Origin: Ectocarpus siliculosus
Taxonomy: Eukaryota > Sar > Phaeophyceae > Ectocarpales > Ectocarpaceae
NCBI GenBank assembly: GCA_000310025.1
Contig: FN649734.1
Location: 5,313,605 to 5,377,604, forward strand
Length of the DNA stretch: 64,000 bases
Reading direction: 5' to 3'
This document shows, in pieces, positions 50,701 to 62,346 of the stretch. The translations under genes and the position numbers were made by a program. Numbering within the stretch: position 1 is the stretch's first letter; every line of letters starts with the position of its first letter. Below the pieces are notes generated by a model. The model saw only the letters and a list, made by a program, of their open reading frames with translations. It had not been told where the DNA came from and did no database searches.

Positions 50701-51971
50701 GTAACGGTGGGTGTCTGGCTCAAAACCATCGTGATGGACGTGACGTAATCGCTAACGGTACTCCTCATGATGCTCATCAGGCAGAAGCCGCAGCCAGACA
50801 GAAGCAGCAAGGGCGCTGTTGAACTTTCTCTCGTACCCCGCTTCACCAGTCATCACAAACACTGCTTCCCCGTCCATTCGCCAAGGCTAAGGAGCGCGGC
50901 TGCAGCTTGTGTTTCCGTTTGCCCGGAAATCGATCTCGGGGATCTCAATCTACGAAGAGGGGGTCCGCAGTCAAACCGCATTTTTCGATCTCTCTCGAAA
51001 CCCGCAACTCTCCTCAAGCACACCTTTGTAGAGGAGCGGCACCGTCACGGGAGTCGCGCTGCTCCGTAGTGAAGCCACCCCATTTTGCATTGCGTATGTG
51101 TGGCAGCGTCTAGCGGAGCGAGGCCAAGAACACAAGACGGTCGGGGCCTCCAATCGAGCGGGACCTCCCATGGAGTATATAGCCCTGTCCTTTCAGTATC
51201 CGCAACCCTGCAGCAGGTGGCAGAACGTCCTCCCGGCTGCGAAAACACCATCCCAAGGGCCCCTTGAATCAATTCACCTACGTTTCCCCCCACGACCAAC
51301 TGTTTTTTTGGCTCCCTCCTCTGCCTGCCGTGAATCCGGGTCGGGTCTGATGTTTTGGCATGACAGGTGGTTCGGCCGAGACCGAAAGGAGCAGCGGAGG
51401 AAGAAGCGGGGTTAATGGAGTTCATCCGATCGCAACGAAATTCCATGGTGAGATGTGATGCTGCTGTTGTCGGTATGTCTTGGGTGCGTTTCAACTTCTA
51501 TGTTGCGGCGCTACAACACTACATACCGTGAACGCCTGCGCGATGGACGCCATAATTTTCGTACACCACCCGCCGGATGACACGATGCCGGACGCTATTC
51601 GCGACGACCACGCCTGATTTTCTTCGCAGGCGGAGTGCCCCGAGTGCCAACAGGACATGCTCCGACAGACCCACGCCTTCAACAGCGACGGTGTGCCCAT
51701 CGGGCTTTCGAGTGCACACGGCACTTACAGGATCTCGTCCGCCGGGAGCCCGGGAAAGGTCAAGATGTGCTCCGCGCATCGCGCGCGAGCGCAGCCCGGC
51801 GAAGGTGGCCTGCCCGGGCTCGACGAGGGCTTTCAGCGCGGCCTGCTAGGAGATGCCATGTTGGGGGAGGGGATGAGCGAGTTTCGTCCCCGGAAGGGGA
51901 TGGGCAAGAGCCGAAAGAAGCAGCTCTCGTCCAAGAGCAAGTACGAGGGAGGATGCTGCAGTGTACAATAG
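44840..51971 (+). CDS. Ankyrin-repeat protein with disordered N-terminus and CaaX-type C-terminus
   Basis: Exons: 44840-45518, 46026-46725, 47147-47288, 47568-47714, 48449-48577, 49035-49146, 49589-49710, 50272-50391, 51367-51447, 51630-51971. Phases match at every junction; 857 residues. The first ATG of the frame is at 44840. Residues 1-460 are low-complexity (Gly, Ser, Pro, Ala, acidic patches, an Ala run coded by GCG repeats) and likely disordered. Exons 3-7 encode about four to five ankyrin repeats, with TPLH signatures (RTPLHRAC, RTPLHRSA, RTPLHSAS, NTPLHLAC) and LLLSRGA/LLEAGAD/LLDAGAD loops. The final exon has CPEC near its start and a Lys/Arg/Ser-rich end closing in GGCCSVQ, which fits a CaaX box (CSVQ) after a second Cys; farnesylation and membrane attachment are inferred. 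Ankyrin repeats bind proteins; the partner is unknown. The exon at 51367-51447 is short but has good splice sites and phase. Confidence 0.85.
46384..46415. repeat. (GCG)n coding repeat giving a polyalanine run
   Basis: About ten GCG triplets in exon 2 of the ankyrin gene encode 12 to 13 consecutive Ala in the disordered N-terminal region. A length polymorphism is likely. Confidence 0.9.
48943..49028. repeat. (CCCTT)n pentanucleotide microsatellite at a 3' splice site
   Basis: About 17 CCCTT units end six bases before the acceptor CAG of ankyrin-gene exon 6 (exon starts 49035). It forms the whole visible polypyrimidine tract of that intron. Confidence 0.9.
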
Positions 51972-54900
51972 TAGGAACAACTCTACCTGCCTTGGTTCTG
52001 CATGGCTGGAGCCGTGTGGCCGGCGAGGTTTGCAGCAGCGTGGCGGAGGAGACACGGGGAGAGGGGCCAAGGCCAGGCGGAAGGGGGTGCATCCGGTCTT
52101 TCGGTATGGAACATGTGTGGGAGCAAACTTCAGTTCGTGCTGTGCCGTCCGGTGTGTTTGTTCAAGGGGTTCACTGACAAGCTGTCGGAAGAGTAGTGCT
52201 GTCTACTCTCCAAGTACATGTGTCGAGTATGAGTGCCAAGAGTCCACGGTATTTTTGCGTCTTGTTGTCGTTTTTCGTTGATGACATCTGTCACTATTTG
52301 TCGCGGGTCCTGTCTGACAACGGGACCCCCTTATATGGGTGTGCTCAATTTACGTGTTGGTGTTCGCATCGTATTGTCTTCCGTATTCTATTTTATCCGT
52401 TTTTTTAAGACCTTGTAGAAGTACCGTGTCGCGCACGCTGACCGAGCGCAAGCTGTTTGTTTTGCAGCAACAGCAGCACCATTAGGCGGAACGCAGGCAT
52501 GCATGCCTGTTTGTGCCGTTCCTGCGACTGCTGTAGGACTTTTGTGTGCAGGGGACACCCGACGTGTAGCTTTCTCCTACGCGATAAGCATCATGCATAC
52601 AGCGGCGTGCTAAAGTCTGGCTGATGGTCCTCTGGCGATTTACGGAGAAGAGGTGCATCCCTACTCTTGATACTTTTGAGACAACTTCTTGTCCAATATT
52701 CCCGACTCAGAAAGCCGTTGGTTTTACGCTTCTGCCGAGTCCAGAAGTATGTTCCACGTTTGTTATGTGTAGCCCGTTCTTCTTCTTGTCTTGTTATCAT
52801 GGAAAGGCGTTGGTTGTCCTTGTAGATAACGATGGGCGGTTTTGGTGTCGCACATGCATGTATACTTGGCTCATCCATGGCGTGTCATCGAGGGGTGTTT
52901 TTTCGTGGGTGTCGAGATGGTGATTTATGCGTCTGCTGCGGGTGGTCTATGGAACCTCCCAACCTGTAGAAACTGGAGCGGATGTTCACTGCTACGGTAG
53001 GAGAAGGGGTTCCGCCATATGCGTATTACTCTGTCAGTGCAAACTAGCGTATCGCTCGCGTCGTGCATAGCTGGGTCGAGTGTTTTAGGGTCCAATAGCC
53101 TGGTGTTGTTGTGTTGATGCACGCCCATCTCTCGATGGCCGATTTTCCATCGCTACAGTAGAAAGCAGCGGTTGTATTTCACCCAAATCTCCTGCATGTA
53201 CCATAAGACCGTTTCGTTGTCGCCCGTATGTTGTATGATGTGATGGGCAATGGTACGAGATCGGGGGGGGGGGGGGGGGTCCTTCACGCGTTGGGTTGAT
53301 TCGATGAGGTAAATATGTAGCTCACGGTACGGATGTATGTCCGGTTCTGGGAAGCCACTTGAGCTTATTCTCTGCGTTGGATTTACGCCAGTAGTCTTTG
53401 GTGGAAATGGTTGATAATTCAAACGTTGCTGGTCCCAAATTATCAATATACAGTACTCTTTCTGAATGCTTCCGAAGGCCGCCATAGACCCAACGGTACT
53501 GACGACCGGCTTATCGGCTGACACTCAATCAGCCACGGCTGTCTTCGAGCCAGAAATGTTTCCCTGTGAAAGCTGGATCTACAACAATAGAGACGATCCC
53601 ACCTTCGAAACAGAGTCAGCGGATTCTCCAATTCGGACCGTGTCTCTGGGAGTGGGTTTAGAACGATTGGAAGCTCCATGCCGTCACACGCTTTTTCGTT
53701 TTTTTTTATTTGACTTGGTTCGATCTTTGACACCGGGTTTTTAGGGTCACAGTAACACTCTACTCTGACATATAATCGTGCTTTTTCTACTCTTGGGCCG
53801 CCTGGTTCGCGGAAGACCCCGAATAACCCGGCTGTCTGCTTGGTCTTCAAAAGATTTTCAATTTTCATCAAGGTGGTGTCTACGGACCCACGTGCCGTTC
53901 GGATTTGGTGATTTATTGGATTGGAGCAACGATTTAATTGTTTTTCCAGGAAAGAAGGCGCGAAAAAGAGCAACGGCGATAATGATAAAAGTCTCTTCGG
54001 CCTAAAAGCTGGTCGCAGACGAATGGTGCGCAAAATCGCGAAGGTCGCATTTCTTTTTTTTTTCTTCATTTTTGTCATACCCTTTTTTACCCTCGGCTGA
54101 CACTTTCTTTCTACGTACTCCTTTGGCCTTCTCTTTGAACAGAGCTCCGTCTCGGGGTCGAAGAACCCTCTCTGCAGGGCATTCCCGGTTCACCACTCAG
54201 TTTATTCCTTTGCGAAGGTCACTCATTTTATTCCTATGCAAAGGTCACTCATTCTATTCCTATGCGAAGGTTTCAGCCGTCCTACGCTCAAGGTCTACTA
54301 CAGTAGCGAACACGCGCTCCACTGTTGTAGCGACAAATGAACGCGGACACAAACACACAAAACGAAACACCACGAGAAAACACCAGAAAGCGCGACACAA
54401 CGCGTTTCTGCCGAGACAAGATCAACCAAACTCCGAATACGAAACATAATATCGTCACTATCCACTACGTGACGCAATCATCCATAAAGGGTGTAACTCT
54501 CCTGGCGGGTCTGGGGGGTTCGCGTGCCCCAACGTATCCCTTTCTCGCCTGCAGAGCCCCCCTCCCCAGTCATTCTAGACCCTCCTCCGCTCTCTTGTTT
54601 TCTGTATTGAAAACCAACACCCCTTTTCTATCATGCCGAGTAGGCGGGCGCTGTGCCCATTCGTTGCAACAAAACATAAATAGGGCGTGAGCAAGAACAC
54701 GGTCTCGCAGAATGCTCTTGAGGCTTAAATACTTCGGGGTGCCGATTCATCCGTGTGGAGCGGTGATACGTCTCTGCGCACGTGCGCACCCGAGCTCCCC
54801 CAGCCCCCGCCATCCCGTGCGACGAGAATTTCACCACGTTTCCGCTGCATCCATCCCTTAAGCGTGCCTGACACAAACGGTTATCGGCCTTGCAACCCAG

Positions 54901-55388
54901 GTCAGCCGGTTAACGCGGTCGATGCAAATAAAAAAGAAACACACACAATCAATCAACACACCAGCAGCGTCTACGGCGACAACACTGGCATTCGCTACAA
55001 ATACCGATTTTTGGCGACACAAGGTAGGGAAAGAACACGCACGTCATCAGCAGATCCGGCGGGCCTTGCAAGAAGACCAAACCCGTGATCCAAGGCCTTC
55101 TATGTTCCCACAGGCGTACGCACCCACCCCTTGTACATATACTTACATACGCAAACGCCCACCCAGATCGAAAGAACCACGCCATACAAAACCACCACTA
55201 CAATGCCCACCCAGACGGAACAAATGACGCCCTACACGTGTAACATAACCAACGAAAAAACAGTCAGTTACACACGCTTAACACTGTGCACACGTTGTAG
55301 TATACTTTAACTAGGCTCCCATGGCATGTTGTCAAACAAGCAACGGAAACGATTTTCCTGCCCGGCCTATTGGAAGCTAGCGCGTTCC
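51972..55388. other. Intergenic region between two convergent gene ends
   Basis: No supported gene. Features seen are a G14 run near 53266-53279, a minus-strand open frame of 211 codons (53443-54078) with no recognised domain, a 26-bp triplicate at 54194-54270, and a copy of the GGTCAGCCGGTTA motif at 54901. Confidence 0.5.
54194..54270. repeat. 26-bp tandem repeat, three copies
   Basis: TCACTCA, then TTATTCCT-TGC-AAGG, occurs three times in succession with one to three differences per copy. Non-coding. Confidence 0.8.
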
Positions 55389-56608
55389 TTAGGTTTCTTT
55401 ATGGCTTGCAGCGCCACTGCCGTTGGCCGCTCCGCTGCACGGCTCTTTCAAGCTCAGGTCCTTGGCTGTCAGGAGCGCCGACTTGGCTCTCGCAATCAAT
55501 ACGCGAGCAATCCACAGAACCAGCAGGGCCGCAACCTCTAGGATGACCAGACCGACCACGGCAGCCACCAAAACAGGCCACGTCTCTTCGTCCGCGGTCT
55601 CATCCTCCGCGTTCTCCCACCACTGCAGCCTCCAGACAAGGTACGCCGTCACCAGCACCTCGGTGAGCGCCGAAGCAAGCCATATCAACGAGTTCCCGAA
55701 CACACTGAGGTACCTGAACCGGCCGGGAGCGGAGAAGTAGTACACGATCTCGGCCAGCGTGCCTCCGAACGTCACGACAAGAACGCCATACAGCATGATG
55801 TTCAGGAACTTGTACTGGTTCTCGCTAACCTCCGTCTCGAGAATGCCACCCGGGAGGAACCGCAGCAGGCACCAGATCGAAAAAAGACCCACGCCCTCCA
55901 CCACCGATGCGACGACGACCAGGCCTCTCACGGACAGAGGATCTCTCCAGCGCTTGTAGCCCACGTACGCCTCCACGAGCTCGAGGCTCAGCGAAACCAC
56001 GAGCAACGCGATCGTGATGTCTCCGAAACCTTCCGGGCTCAGCGGCCTGCAGTTGTCTTGATACTCGAGCTCTGAGCTGTCTAGGAGCCAATCGTAGGTG
56101 GTACCGTACTCTTCCTGCAGGTCCGCAGTCAGCGCAATCACAGGCACCGCGACGCACAAGCCTTCGATTTCGTCACGGGTGGAGCTTGCGGACGTCCAGG
56201 TGCAACCGGTGCTAACCTTGTCGTACTTGGCGCAATCGCACAGCTGGTCGATGGCCGGGTCTTCGAGGCCACTGCAGCTGGTGAACGTGCTCACGGTTCG
56301 GTCTTCGTCGAACCAAACCACCGAACTATCCAGCTGTTCGCAGTTTGAAGACAATCGGTCGTTGTGGTACAAGGAAAGGGCCCGTACTCCGCAGTCCGCT
56401 TCGTCGAAGACCCCAGACGCTATTGCTTGCGCCAAGGTCCAAAACGTCGCTCCAATCTCCAAGAACAACCCCAGAGACAGGAACGCCGCCGCGTGCTTCA
56501 TTCCCCTTCTGGCTTGCTTCTTGAGATAAGCAGCACGATAATTTCGCTGATCCTCGGAGGCGGTGCTGGTCGCAGCCGTGCCATCTGCGTCGAAATCCGG
56601 CTGGGATA
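55389..56608 (-). CDS. Six-helix membrane protein of unknown function (main exon)
   Basis: An open frame of about 406 codons reaches a stop at 55389. Using the open frame that begins at 56657 for numbering, hydrophobic segments lie at about residues 54-80, 213-234, 243-268, 284-308, 317-344 and 360-390. The loop between the first two is about 130 residues, acidic, and holds eight Cys (about 89, 106, 128, 140, 142, 152, 168, 203), so it is probably extracytoplasmic and disulfide-bonded. The tail is short and Ser/Lys-rich. No ATG exists at the 5' limit of the frame. A strong acceptor (T8, then CTGTTCCGTCGGCAG) precedes 56608, so at least one upstream exon is missing from this model; the first in-frame ATG is at residue 53. 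I do not recognise the family. Confidence 0.72.
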
Positions 56609-57093
56609 CTGCCGACGGAACAGAAAAAAAAGCAGGAGGGACGTTCACCCGGTTCAAGCAAACGCATGGCTGTTAGACACACACGCGATAACGCCAAGTA
56701 CACGCAACCAGCAGGAAACAACGTTCGACGCATTTTCTCTTACAAATAATCATGTTCTTCCACCTGTAGGAAGAAGAGTTCACCGCTCGAGCCATGTCAA
56801 ACGGCCCATCCTACACCAGTTTCCCAATGTTAACAGAAAAATATTTCAAATATCTCGGGTAGGTTACTTTAAACCCGACAACACAAGCCGGCTGTGCACG
56901 ACAAAAAATAGGTTATGTTGCGACCTTCTGTTGCGAAAAACCGACTTTACGATTCTCGATAGACGCGCACAGATTAATACCTCTTGAAAGTCTTCACACA
57001 GAGGTTTTTCTTCCAGTTATAAACACTCGTAGCTCGACAAAATCGAACACTGTCCAGAACAAAGATTGACCTTCACAATTTTCCCCAAATTTT

Positions 57094-58059
57094 CAGTGAT
57101 GTCGGTTACCGCGGTACCGAATTGGCCGTACCGAAGTCGGGCCGTCAGTAATTTTATTTTCCCACGTAATCACGTAACTCAAGGGGGGCTCCGCAGAATC
57201 ACGGACCCCCCCTGTAGGGGGGGGCGCATGTTCAGAACACAGAGATCGGCGATGCCAGCTCGGAATAAATCATAAGAATGCAAGAAAGTTTATATCTGTC
57301 TGCGGAAGAGTGCTGCTGTCGCCGGTAGATGGTACATCGTACCGTTGGGAATTGGGAGACGCTTTCATTGTCAAGCAAGGTTGGACGATGTCGGATATTG
57401 TACCGGGAGCCGGAGAGGGCTCGCAATCAGGGGGTGCAAAAATAAAATAATAGAATGCTTCCTTGTGTTCTTGGGCTCTGGGCTGAACGCCGCCGCACGC
57501 GGGTTGTTGTTGTTGTAGCGAAGTATCTGATTTCTGGTAAGCATGCACTTCGAAGCTTCGAAGGAATCAGCACCATGACATAATAAATGTTTTGAGCTTT
57601 GAAACAAGAAACAATCAGGGCACTGACAGAGTAGTTCCAGCATGTCGGCACTAGCTCTAGTGCCAGTACAAGAAACACAGCATACACAACTGGCTCAAAA
57701 GTGTTTTACGCTTGCTTGAAATCTCGCAGTGGTTTGTGCGACACACAAATCACGGGTTGGGGGCTTTATTTTCGCTATGTCGGCGAGACATCGTGGATAC
57801 AGCGTGTACGCCCCCCCCTGCTGGTTCGCTGGTTCTATGGAAAAACTATGACATATTATAATGCGTTATAATATGTCATAGTCTTTGGTTCTATGCCCCC
57901 CCCTGGTGATTCGACGTCCCCCCCTGATGATTTGACGAGCCCCCCTGGTGCTTCGGCCCCCCCGGTGTTGCCGTAATTGGCGTAAGTGTAGTACAATTCG
58001 CCTAAAATAGGTAATTACGCGTAAGTAATTTCTTCAAAGTGCGGTAACCGACATCACTG
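57094..58059. mobile_element. Non-autonomous hAT-like DNA transposon, 966 bp
   Basis: The left end CAGTGATGTCGGTTACCGC (57094-57112) is the perfect reverse complement of the right end (58041-58059). Both are flanked by the same eight bases, CAAATTTT (57086-57093 and 58060-58067). An 8-bp target duplication with TIRs starting CAGTG is characteristic of the hAT superfamily. The interior has no transposase, only short open frames, C-rich short repeats, and a 16-bp perfect hairpin. It must have been mobilised by a transposase encoded elsewhere. Confidence 0.88.
57846..57881. repeat. Perfect 16-bp AT-rich hairpin inside the hAT-like element
   Basis: CTATGACATATTATAA (57846-57861) and its exact reverse complement (57866-57881) are separated by TGCG. 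The hairpin is bracketed by direct copies of GGTTCTATG (just before 57841 and after 57883), as if a tiny hairpin had inserted and duplicated its target. Confidence 0.85.
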
Positions 58060-58330
58060 CAAATTTTCGACACAAGACCCAAACATCATGGAAACGTTAT
58101 CTAGCGTGGAACGAATAAAATGTTTCGTAGACCTCATATATATGATGCCTGGGTGCCACCGTCACGGCAGGTGTTCAGAGAGAGTTGTGCTATTATAGAC
58201 GGAAAGTACCACAAAGGACAACAGTAACCTCGAAAACCCAGCCCCCCCTTCGAGAGGGTCGGTGTTGACCGGGTTCTCCACAACGGGGTGCCCAAGCACA
58301 AGGCAGCAATCGAATGCGGCCGGCAACAAG

Positions 58331-58575
58331 TCTGGCTTGTTGTTGTTGTTGTTGTTGTTGTTGTCTTCGCATTAAAAACCGATCCGGTCTCCACTCAGTA
58401 CCTTCTAATGTCCGTATAGTATAGTATAGTACTGGTCCAACTGACGGGGACGCCTTCCGTGGTCACAAGCCAACTGCCCTTCATAGCGGGGGGTAGTGTA
58501 CACCTTTCTAAAAAAAAATAAAGGAATAAAAATGGACACCAGAAAATTCCTCCAAGGCGCGAATTGTTATCCAAC
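58331..58575 (-). mobile_element. Dispersed short element with (AAC)n tail, copy 3
   Basis: Nearly identical to the copy at 9285-9490 over about 190 bases (CCGGTCTCCACTCAGTACCT; GACGCCTTCCGTGGTCACAA; ATTCCTCCAAGGCGCGA), with the same (AAC)n tail on the minus strand. It carries an internal ATAGT triplication. It lies about 270 bases from the hAT-like element. Confidence 0.7.
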
Positions 58576-59820
58576 CGAAAACAGATCAACAGCAGCAAGG
58601 AAAACTACTTGTACAATCGGGATAAAAACGATCGACGATGCCGGTCAAAGCTGGCTTGTATTCTTGATTTGCCGGGGCGGCAGCAACTAAACAAGGGAAT
58701 ACCCCGGTAAAAATCTATCATCAACGACAAACCGCTCATGACGGAGAGTTCTCCCCGTTTTGATGGGCTCAACCAAAAAATCCTACTCTACACTGACTGC
58801 TGTGGACTCAGACTGCCGGCTCATCAAGACTACTGATGTTGTTATGTAACAGCATTATTCCACAAGCTTCACCGAAACTCCGCTGCCTCCCAAGGATGAT
58901 TTAGACTACATGTACTACTGCTGCTGTAGTCACATCGCACTTAGAGGACCGGCCGAGACCGATGATTTGATTTCAGTTCCGTTGTGTTATTGTATTCCGA
59001 AACCTTCCTGCCTGTGAACACAATCAACGCCATCAACGAAATCGAACTGTAATTTTGTCGCAGAAAAACCGAGCCAAGGATTCCGGGAGAGAGACGCACA
59101 AGCAGCAGCAGTAGCCTATGATTTAGCCGCACTGCAATCCGGTGGGAGCGTGTGGCAGAGGGAGGGAGAAGCACGCAGGATAAAGTCTAGAGACACGTCT
59201 GTGACGAGGACAAATGCAAATTGGGTGCCTTCTGCCCCCAGCCCCTCGATGTTGGAGAGTCCGTTCAGTCTACAGTACCGGAACATCGGTGACACCTCCT
59301 CGCCACGACACAGCCCAGCCCCACTCACATTCAGCGCTCATGCTATCCTCGTAGTTCCGTGCGTGTGCAGCCCCAACGTAAAGAGAGTGTGCGAGGGAGG
59401 GTGGAGAGAGCGAGATGGGGTTGGTCCTTTCGTCTGTACCCTCTGTGCAAAGCTGCGAGCAGTGTTCCTCGCACGTTCCTCGTTGTACAATCGCACCAAT
59501 CACCAAGCACACCAGCGGGGAGAGAACCGGTTCGAAATCCGAACCTCTGTTATATAATGTATTGCGAACTGCGAACTGCGAACTGCGAACTTCGAAGACT
59601 TTTGGCTTTTAGCTTGTAGACATATATCTTCAGCTCATCTTTAACTAGAAGTACACCAGCAGTCATGATACATTGCAAAAAACAAATCGGCCGGCGTGCT
59701 GGCGTCCATCATCCACGTAGCACATCCGGTAGCCGCGGTTGTGCCGCCGTGGTCGAAGACGCCATTCCGCTCGATCGAGCCGTTTGAGAGCGGGCCAACG
59801 GGCCAAAAACCACATGTAGA
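58576..59820. other. Intergenic stretch without a supported gene
   Basis: Contains a four-fold GCGAACT repeat near 59565-59590 and no convincing exon. It probably includes the 3' untranslated region of the gene ending at 59821. Confidence 0.45.
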
Positions 59821-62346
59821 CTATTTGTCACCGAGATGGCACAGATAGGATGCATACGAAGCGTCATCCACGCCTTGATCCACGTTGTCCAACACGTCGT
59901 CACCAGGCGCAGATGGGGTGTCGTTGTCGTCGTCGTCGTCGTAGTGACCCTTGTCCTCTTGCCGGAACAGGCTGACCATTACAGGATCTACCCCCACGGC
60001 TGCGAGGGTGCCGGAGACGGGGTGGGAGGGGAGTGGAGAGGACGTGCTTTAATATTCATGCCGGAGGGTCCGCTCGGCAATTGAACAAGACGGAGTAAAG
60101 AACAGTAGTTGGCACCGACTTCCTCTACGTATATGGATTGAGAGGTCCCTATGGTACGTAGCATTGGGTACATGCGGTTGAAAGACGGGCCGTTACGGAG
60201 AAGGGAAAGCGACATTCATCATTTTCAGCCCGCCAGGTCAGAAATATCGTGGCCCAGGGGTGGTAGGGTTAGGGTTAGAGCGTAAATAAATCATCACCCA
60301 GGGATGACCAAAAGTTGTGCTTCAACAGCAAGTATGGTCCGTGCTGCGTAATACCTGCACTGAATTAATAGTATAAGTACAAACCCCGTCAAGCCCAAGC
60401 TCTTACCCGCTCTCTCCATACGAAGGGCTTGCTCCTTGAGCTCGCGTTTCGACATGTTCAACACCTGGAAGAGCTGACGAGCTGTCGCGAAAAAACACCA
60501 CAGCCCCGTCTGAGCGTAGGAGTACGCGCCAGACGTAAAAAACAGACCTGCCGGTCGTTATCGATTGTCGTTGGTGCCCGGTACTTGTTGGTATTCGCAT
60601 TCAAAAGAACGAAAAGTAGACAGCGAGCAATAAAACGTTTTTCTGAGCCGTACATCACGTGAGAGCTGTCTGAATCGTTCAGAATTCATTGACGCTGTGA
60701 GAACTTCGCTCGATATTAAAAAATAACGACCGAACATGTTACCCAGCGCAAGAGGCATCGATCATTAGGAACGAACGAGCGCAGACTGTACGCACGGCCG
60801 ACTAAATATTGCGTCCTGCAACGTGATTTTCATCTTAGTTGGGGGTGTGCGAAGGTGTACCGATTCTGGTAAAAGTCAATCGACGGATACCCTGCGAATC
60901 GGGTCCTCCTTAACACTCTCCACCCACAGAATTTACCCTCAACTGGGTACTTGGGGGTGGAAGTGCCGTGATCACAATCTACTTCGTCGGGCACATTCAT
61001 GAAGTCGGGCATACTTGTGTCAGGGACATTTATGGAGAACCTTGATCCACGCGGCAAAATAGTGCCTGTTGTTCAACGCTGTCACGGAGCGAAGCGGGGC
61101 GCGCTTCGTTCTGAAAAGAGTGGCGGAGCGGGGAGTTGCAATTTATCCGAAGGCAACATCCCACGGGGGGCGGAGTGTTTGTTTTTTGCTTGGAAACGTC
61201 AAGGATAGGAGCGAAATAACCTGTCGCGCCGTTACTTTTTCGGGGCGTTCACGCTTTACAATGTGGCGTAAACCACACGAGACGAGACCAAGGTTATGGC
61301 GATGGTGCACCGTCAGAGACGAAAACTAAAACAGAACGATGCAGACATCCGTACCAATGGATGTAGCACTTGAGATCCGTGAAATACTTTGGGTAGATCG
61401 AGCAGCGAGTCTTGTGCACGGTGTGCTGTGCGGGGATGTGCCAGGGACACCATCGTTGTAAATGCCGCCGCCTGAACAACCCAATCAAACACACAACGCT
61501 AGTACCACACAGAAAAACTTGTTATCAAGGCTTGCACTCACAGACAAAGCCATTTTTTCCACATCGACGTTCTCCTCCAACCATCCACACGCTTGTGCAA
61601 CCGCACGAACGCAGTGGAATGCCTTGCTTGCCTCCACTGTTCGTACTCCTAGCACCAACGATTTTGTTAGCCCCGTACAATCATGTAGGCGTCTTTGGTA
61701 CACTCAACAAGTTCGAGGCCAAAATCCACTTGCCCCAACACATGAGCAGCTTGGGCACATGTACAGCTGTAGCCTGTCCAATAGACTGGGTTGCAAGGGT
61801 ATTTTCCCAACATGTAGTCCAACATCCTGCCCATATCCGGATATGAAGCAGAGTTCGGCCCAAGGAATGGTGTCATTTCTCTGCCGAATGTTGTGGCACA
61901 TGAAACCCGATACCGGATTGATGTTTCTCTGATGGCAGCTGTGCTGTCAACGCTAGGGGATTATGGTATGCTCCATCACCGCAGAAAGTTGACCGTGAAT
62001 CCGCGACGAAACACACTAACTTCCACGAAAAAAACAATTCGCGGGTTCGACGACTGATTCTGCCACGGAGAGCAACCCGGAGTAGAGCAACCCGCACTGT
62101 AGTGTTGTCTCCAAACGGCAACGGTACACCGACGTGGAACAACACCAAAACGAGGACAGAAAGTGCCAGTACAACCTGACGCATTATCACTGCAGCATGG
62201 TACATGCCGATACGAACAGCGGCCGATTCGTTGCGACGGCAAGGGTATCCACTAAACATGGTGCCATGTTAACTCACCTGGTGACATGCCGAATTGTCGG
62301 CGAGCTGTCGAGCGAACGTCTCCCCGACGGACTCGACGTACGCCAT
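59821..62346 (-). CDS. Tentative gene with acidic C-terminus, unknown function
   Basis: Four exons join in phase: 61648-61542, 61471-61355, 60464-60407 and 59999-59821. They read VRTVEASKAFHCVRAVAQAC, WLEENVDVEKMALS, AAAFTTMVSLAHP, VLNMSKRELKEQALRMERA and VGVDPVMVSLFRQEDKGHY, then an Asp-rich tail ending YLCHLGDK and a TAG at 59821. A candidate first exon (62346-62278, ATG, MAYVESVGETFARQLADNSA, good GTGAG donor) and a further open exon near 61880-61679 lie upstream in the same orientation. Their phases do not connect cleanly, so at least one exon is missing or misplaced. No domain is recognised. The 60464-60407 to 59999-59821 junction is the best supported part. Confidence 0.42.

Noticed and set aside
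50781-50821. Possible extra ankyrin-gene exon (AEAAARQKQQG)
   Set aside because: The acceptor is good but the frame hits a stop with no usable donor. Skipping it keeps phase between 50391 and 51367.
59525-59545. tRNA-like B box (GGTTCGAAATCC)
   Set aside because: One mismatch to the consensus, and no A box or cloverleaf around it.
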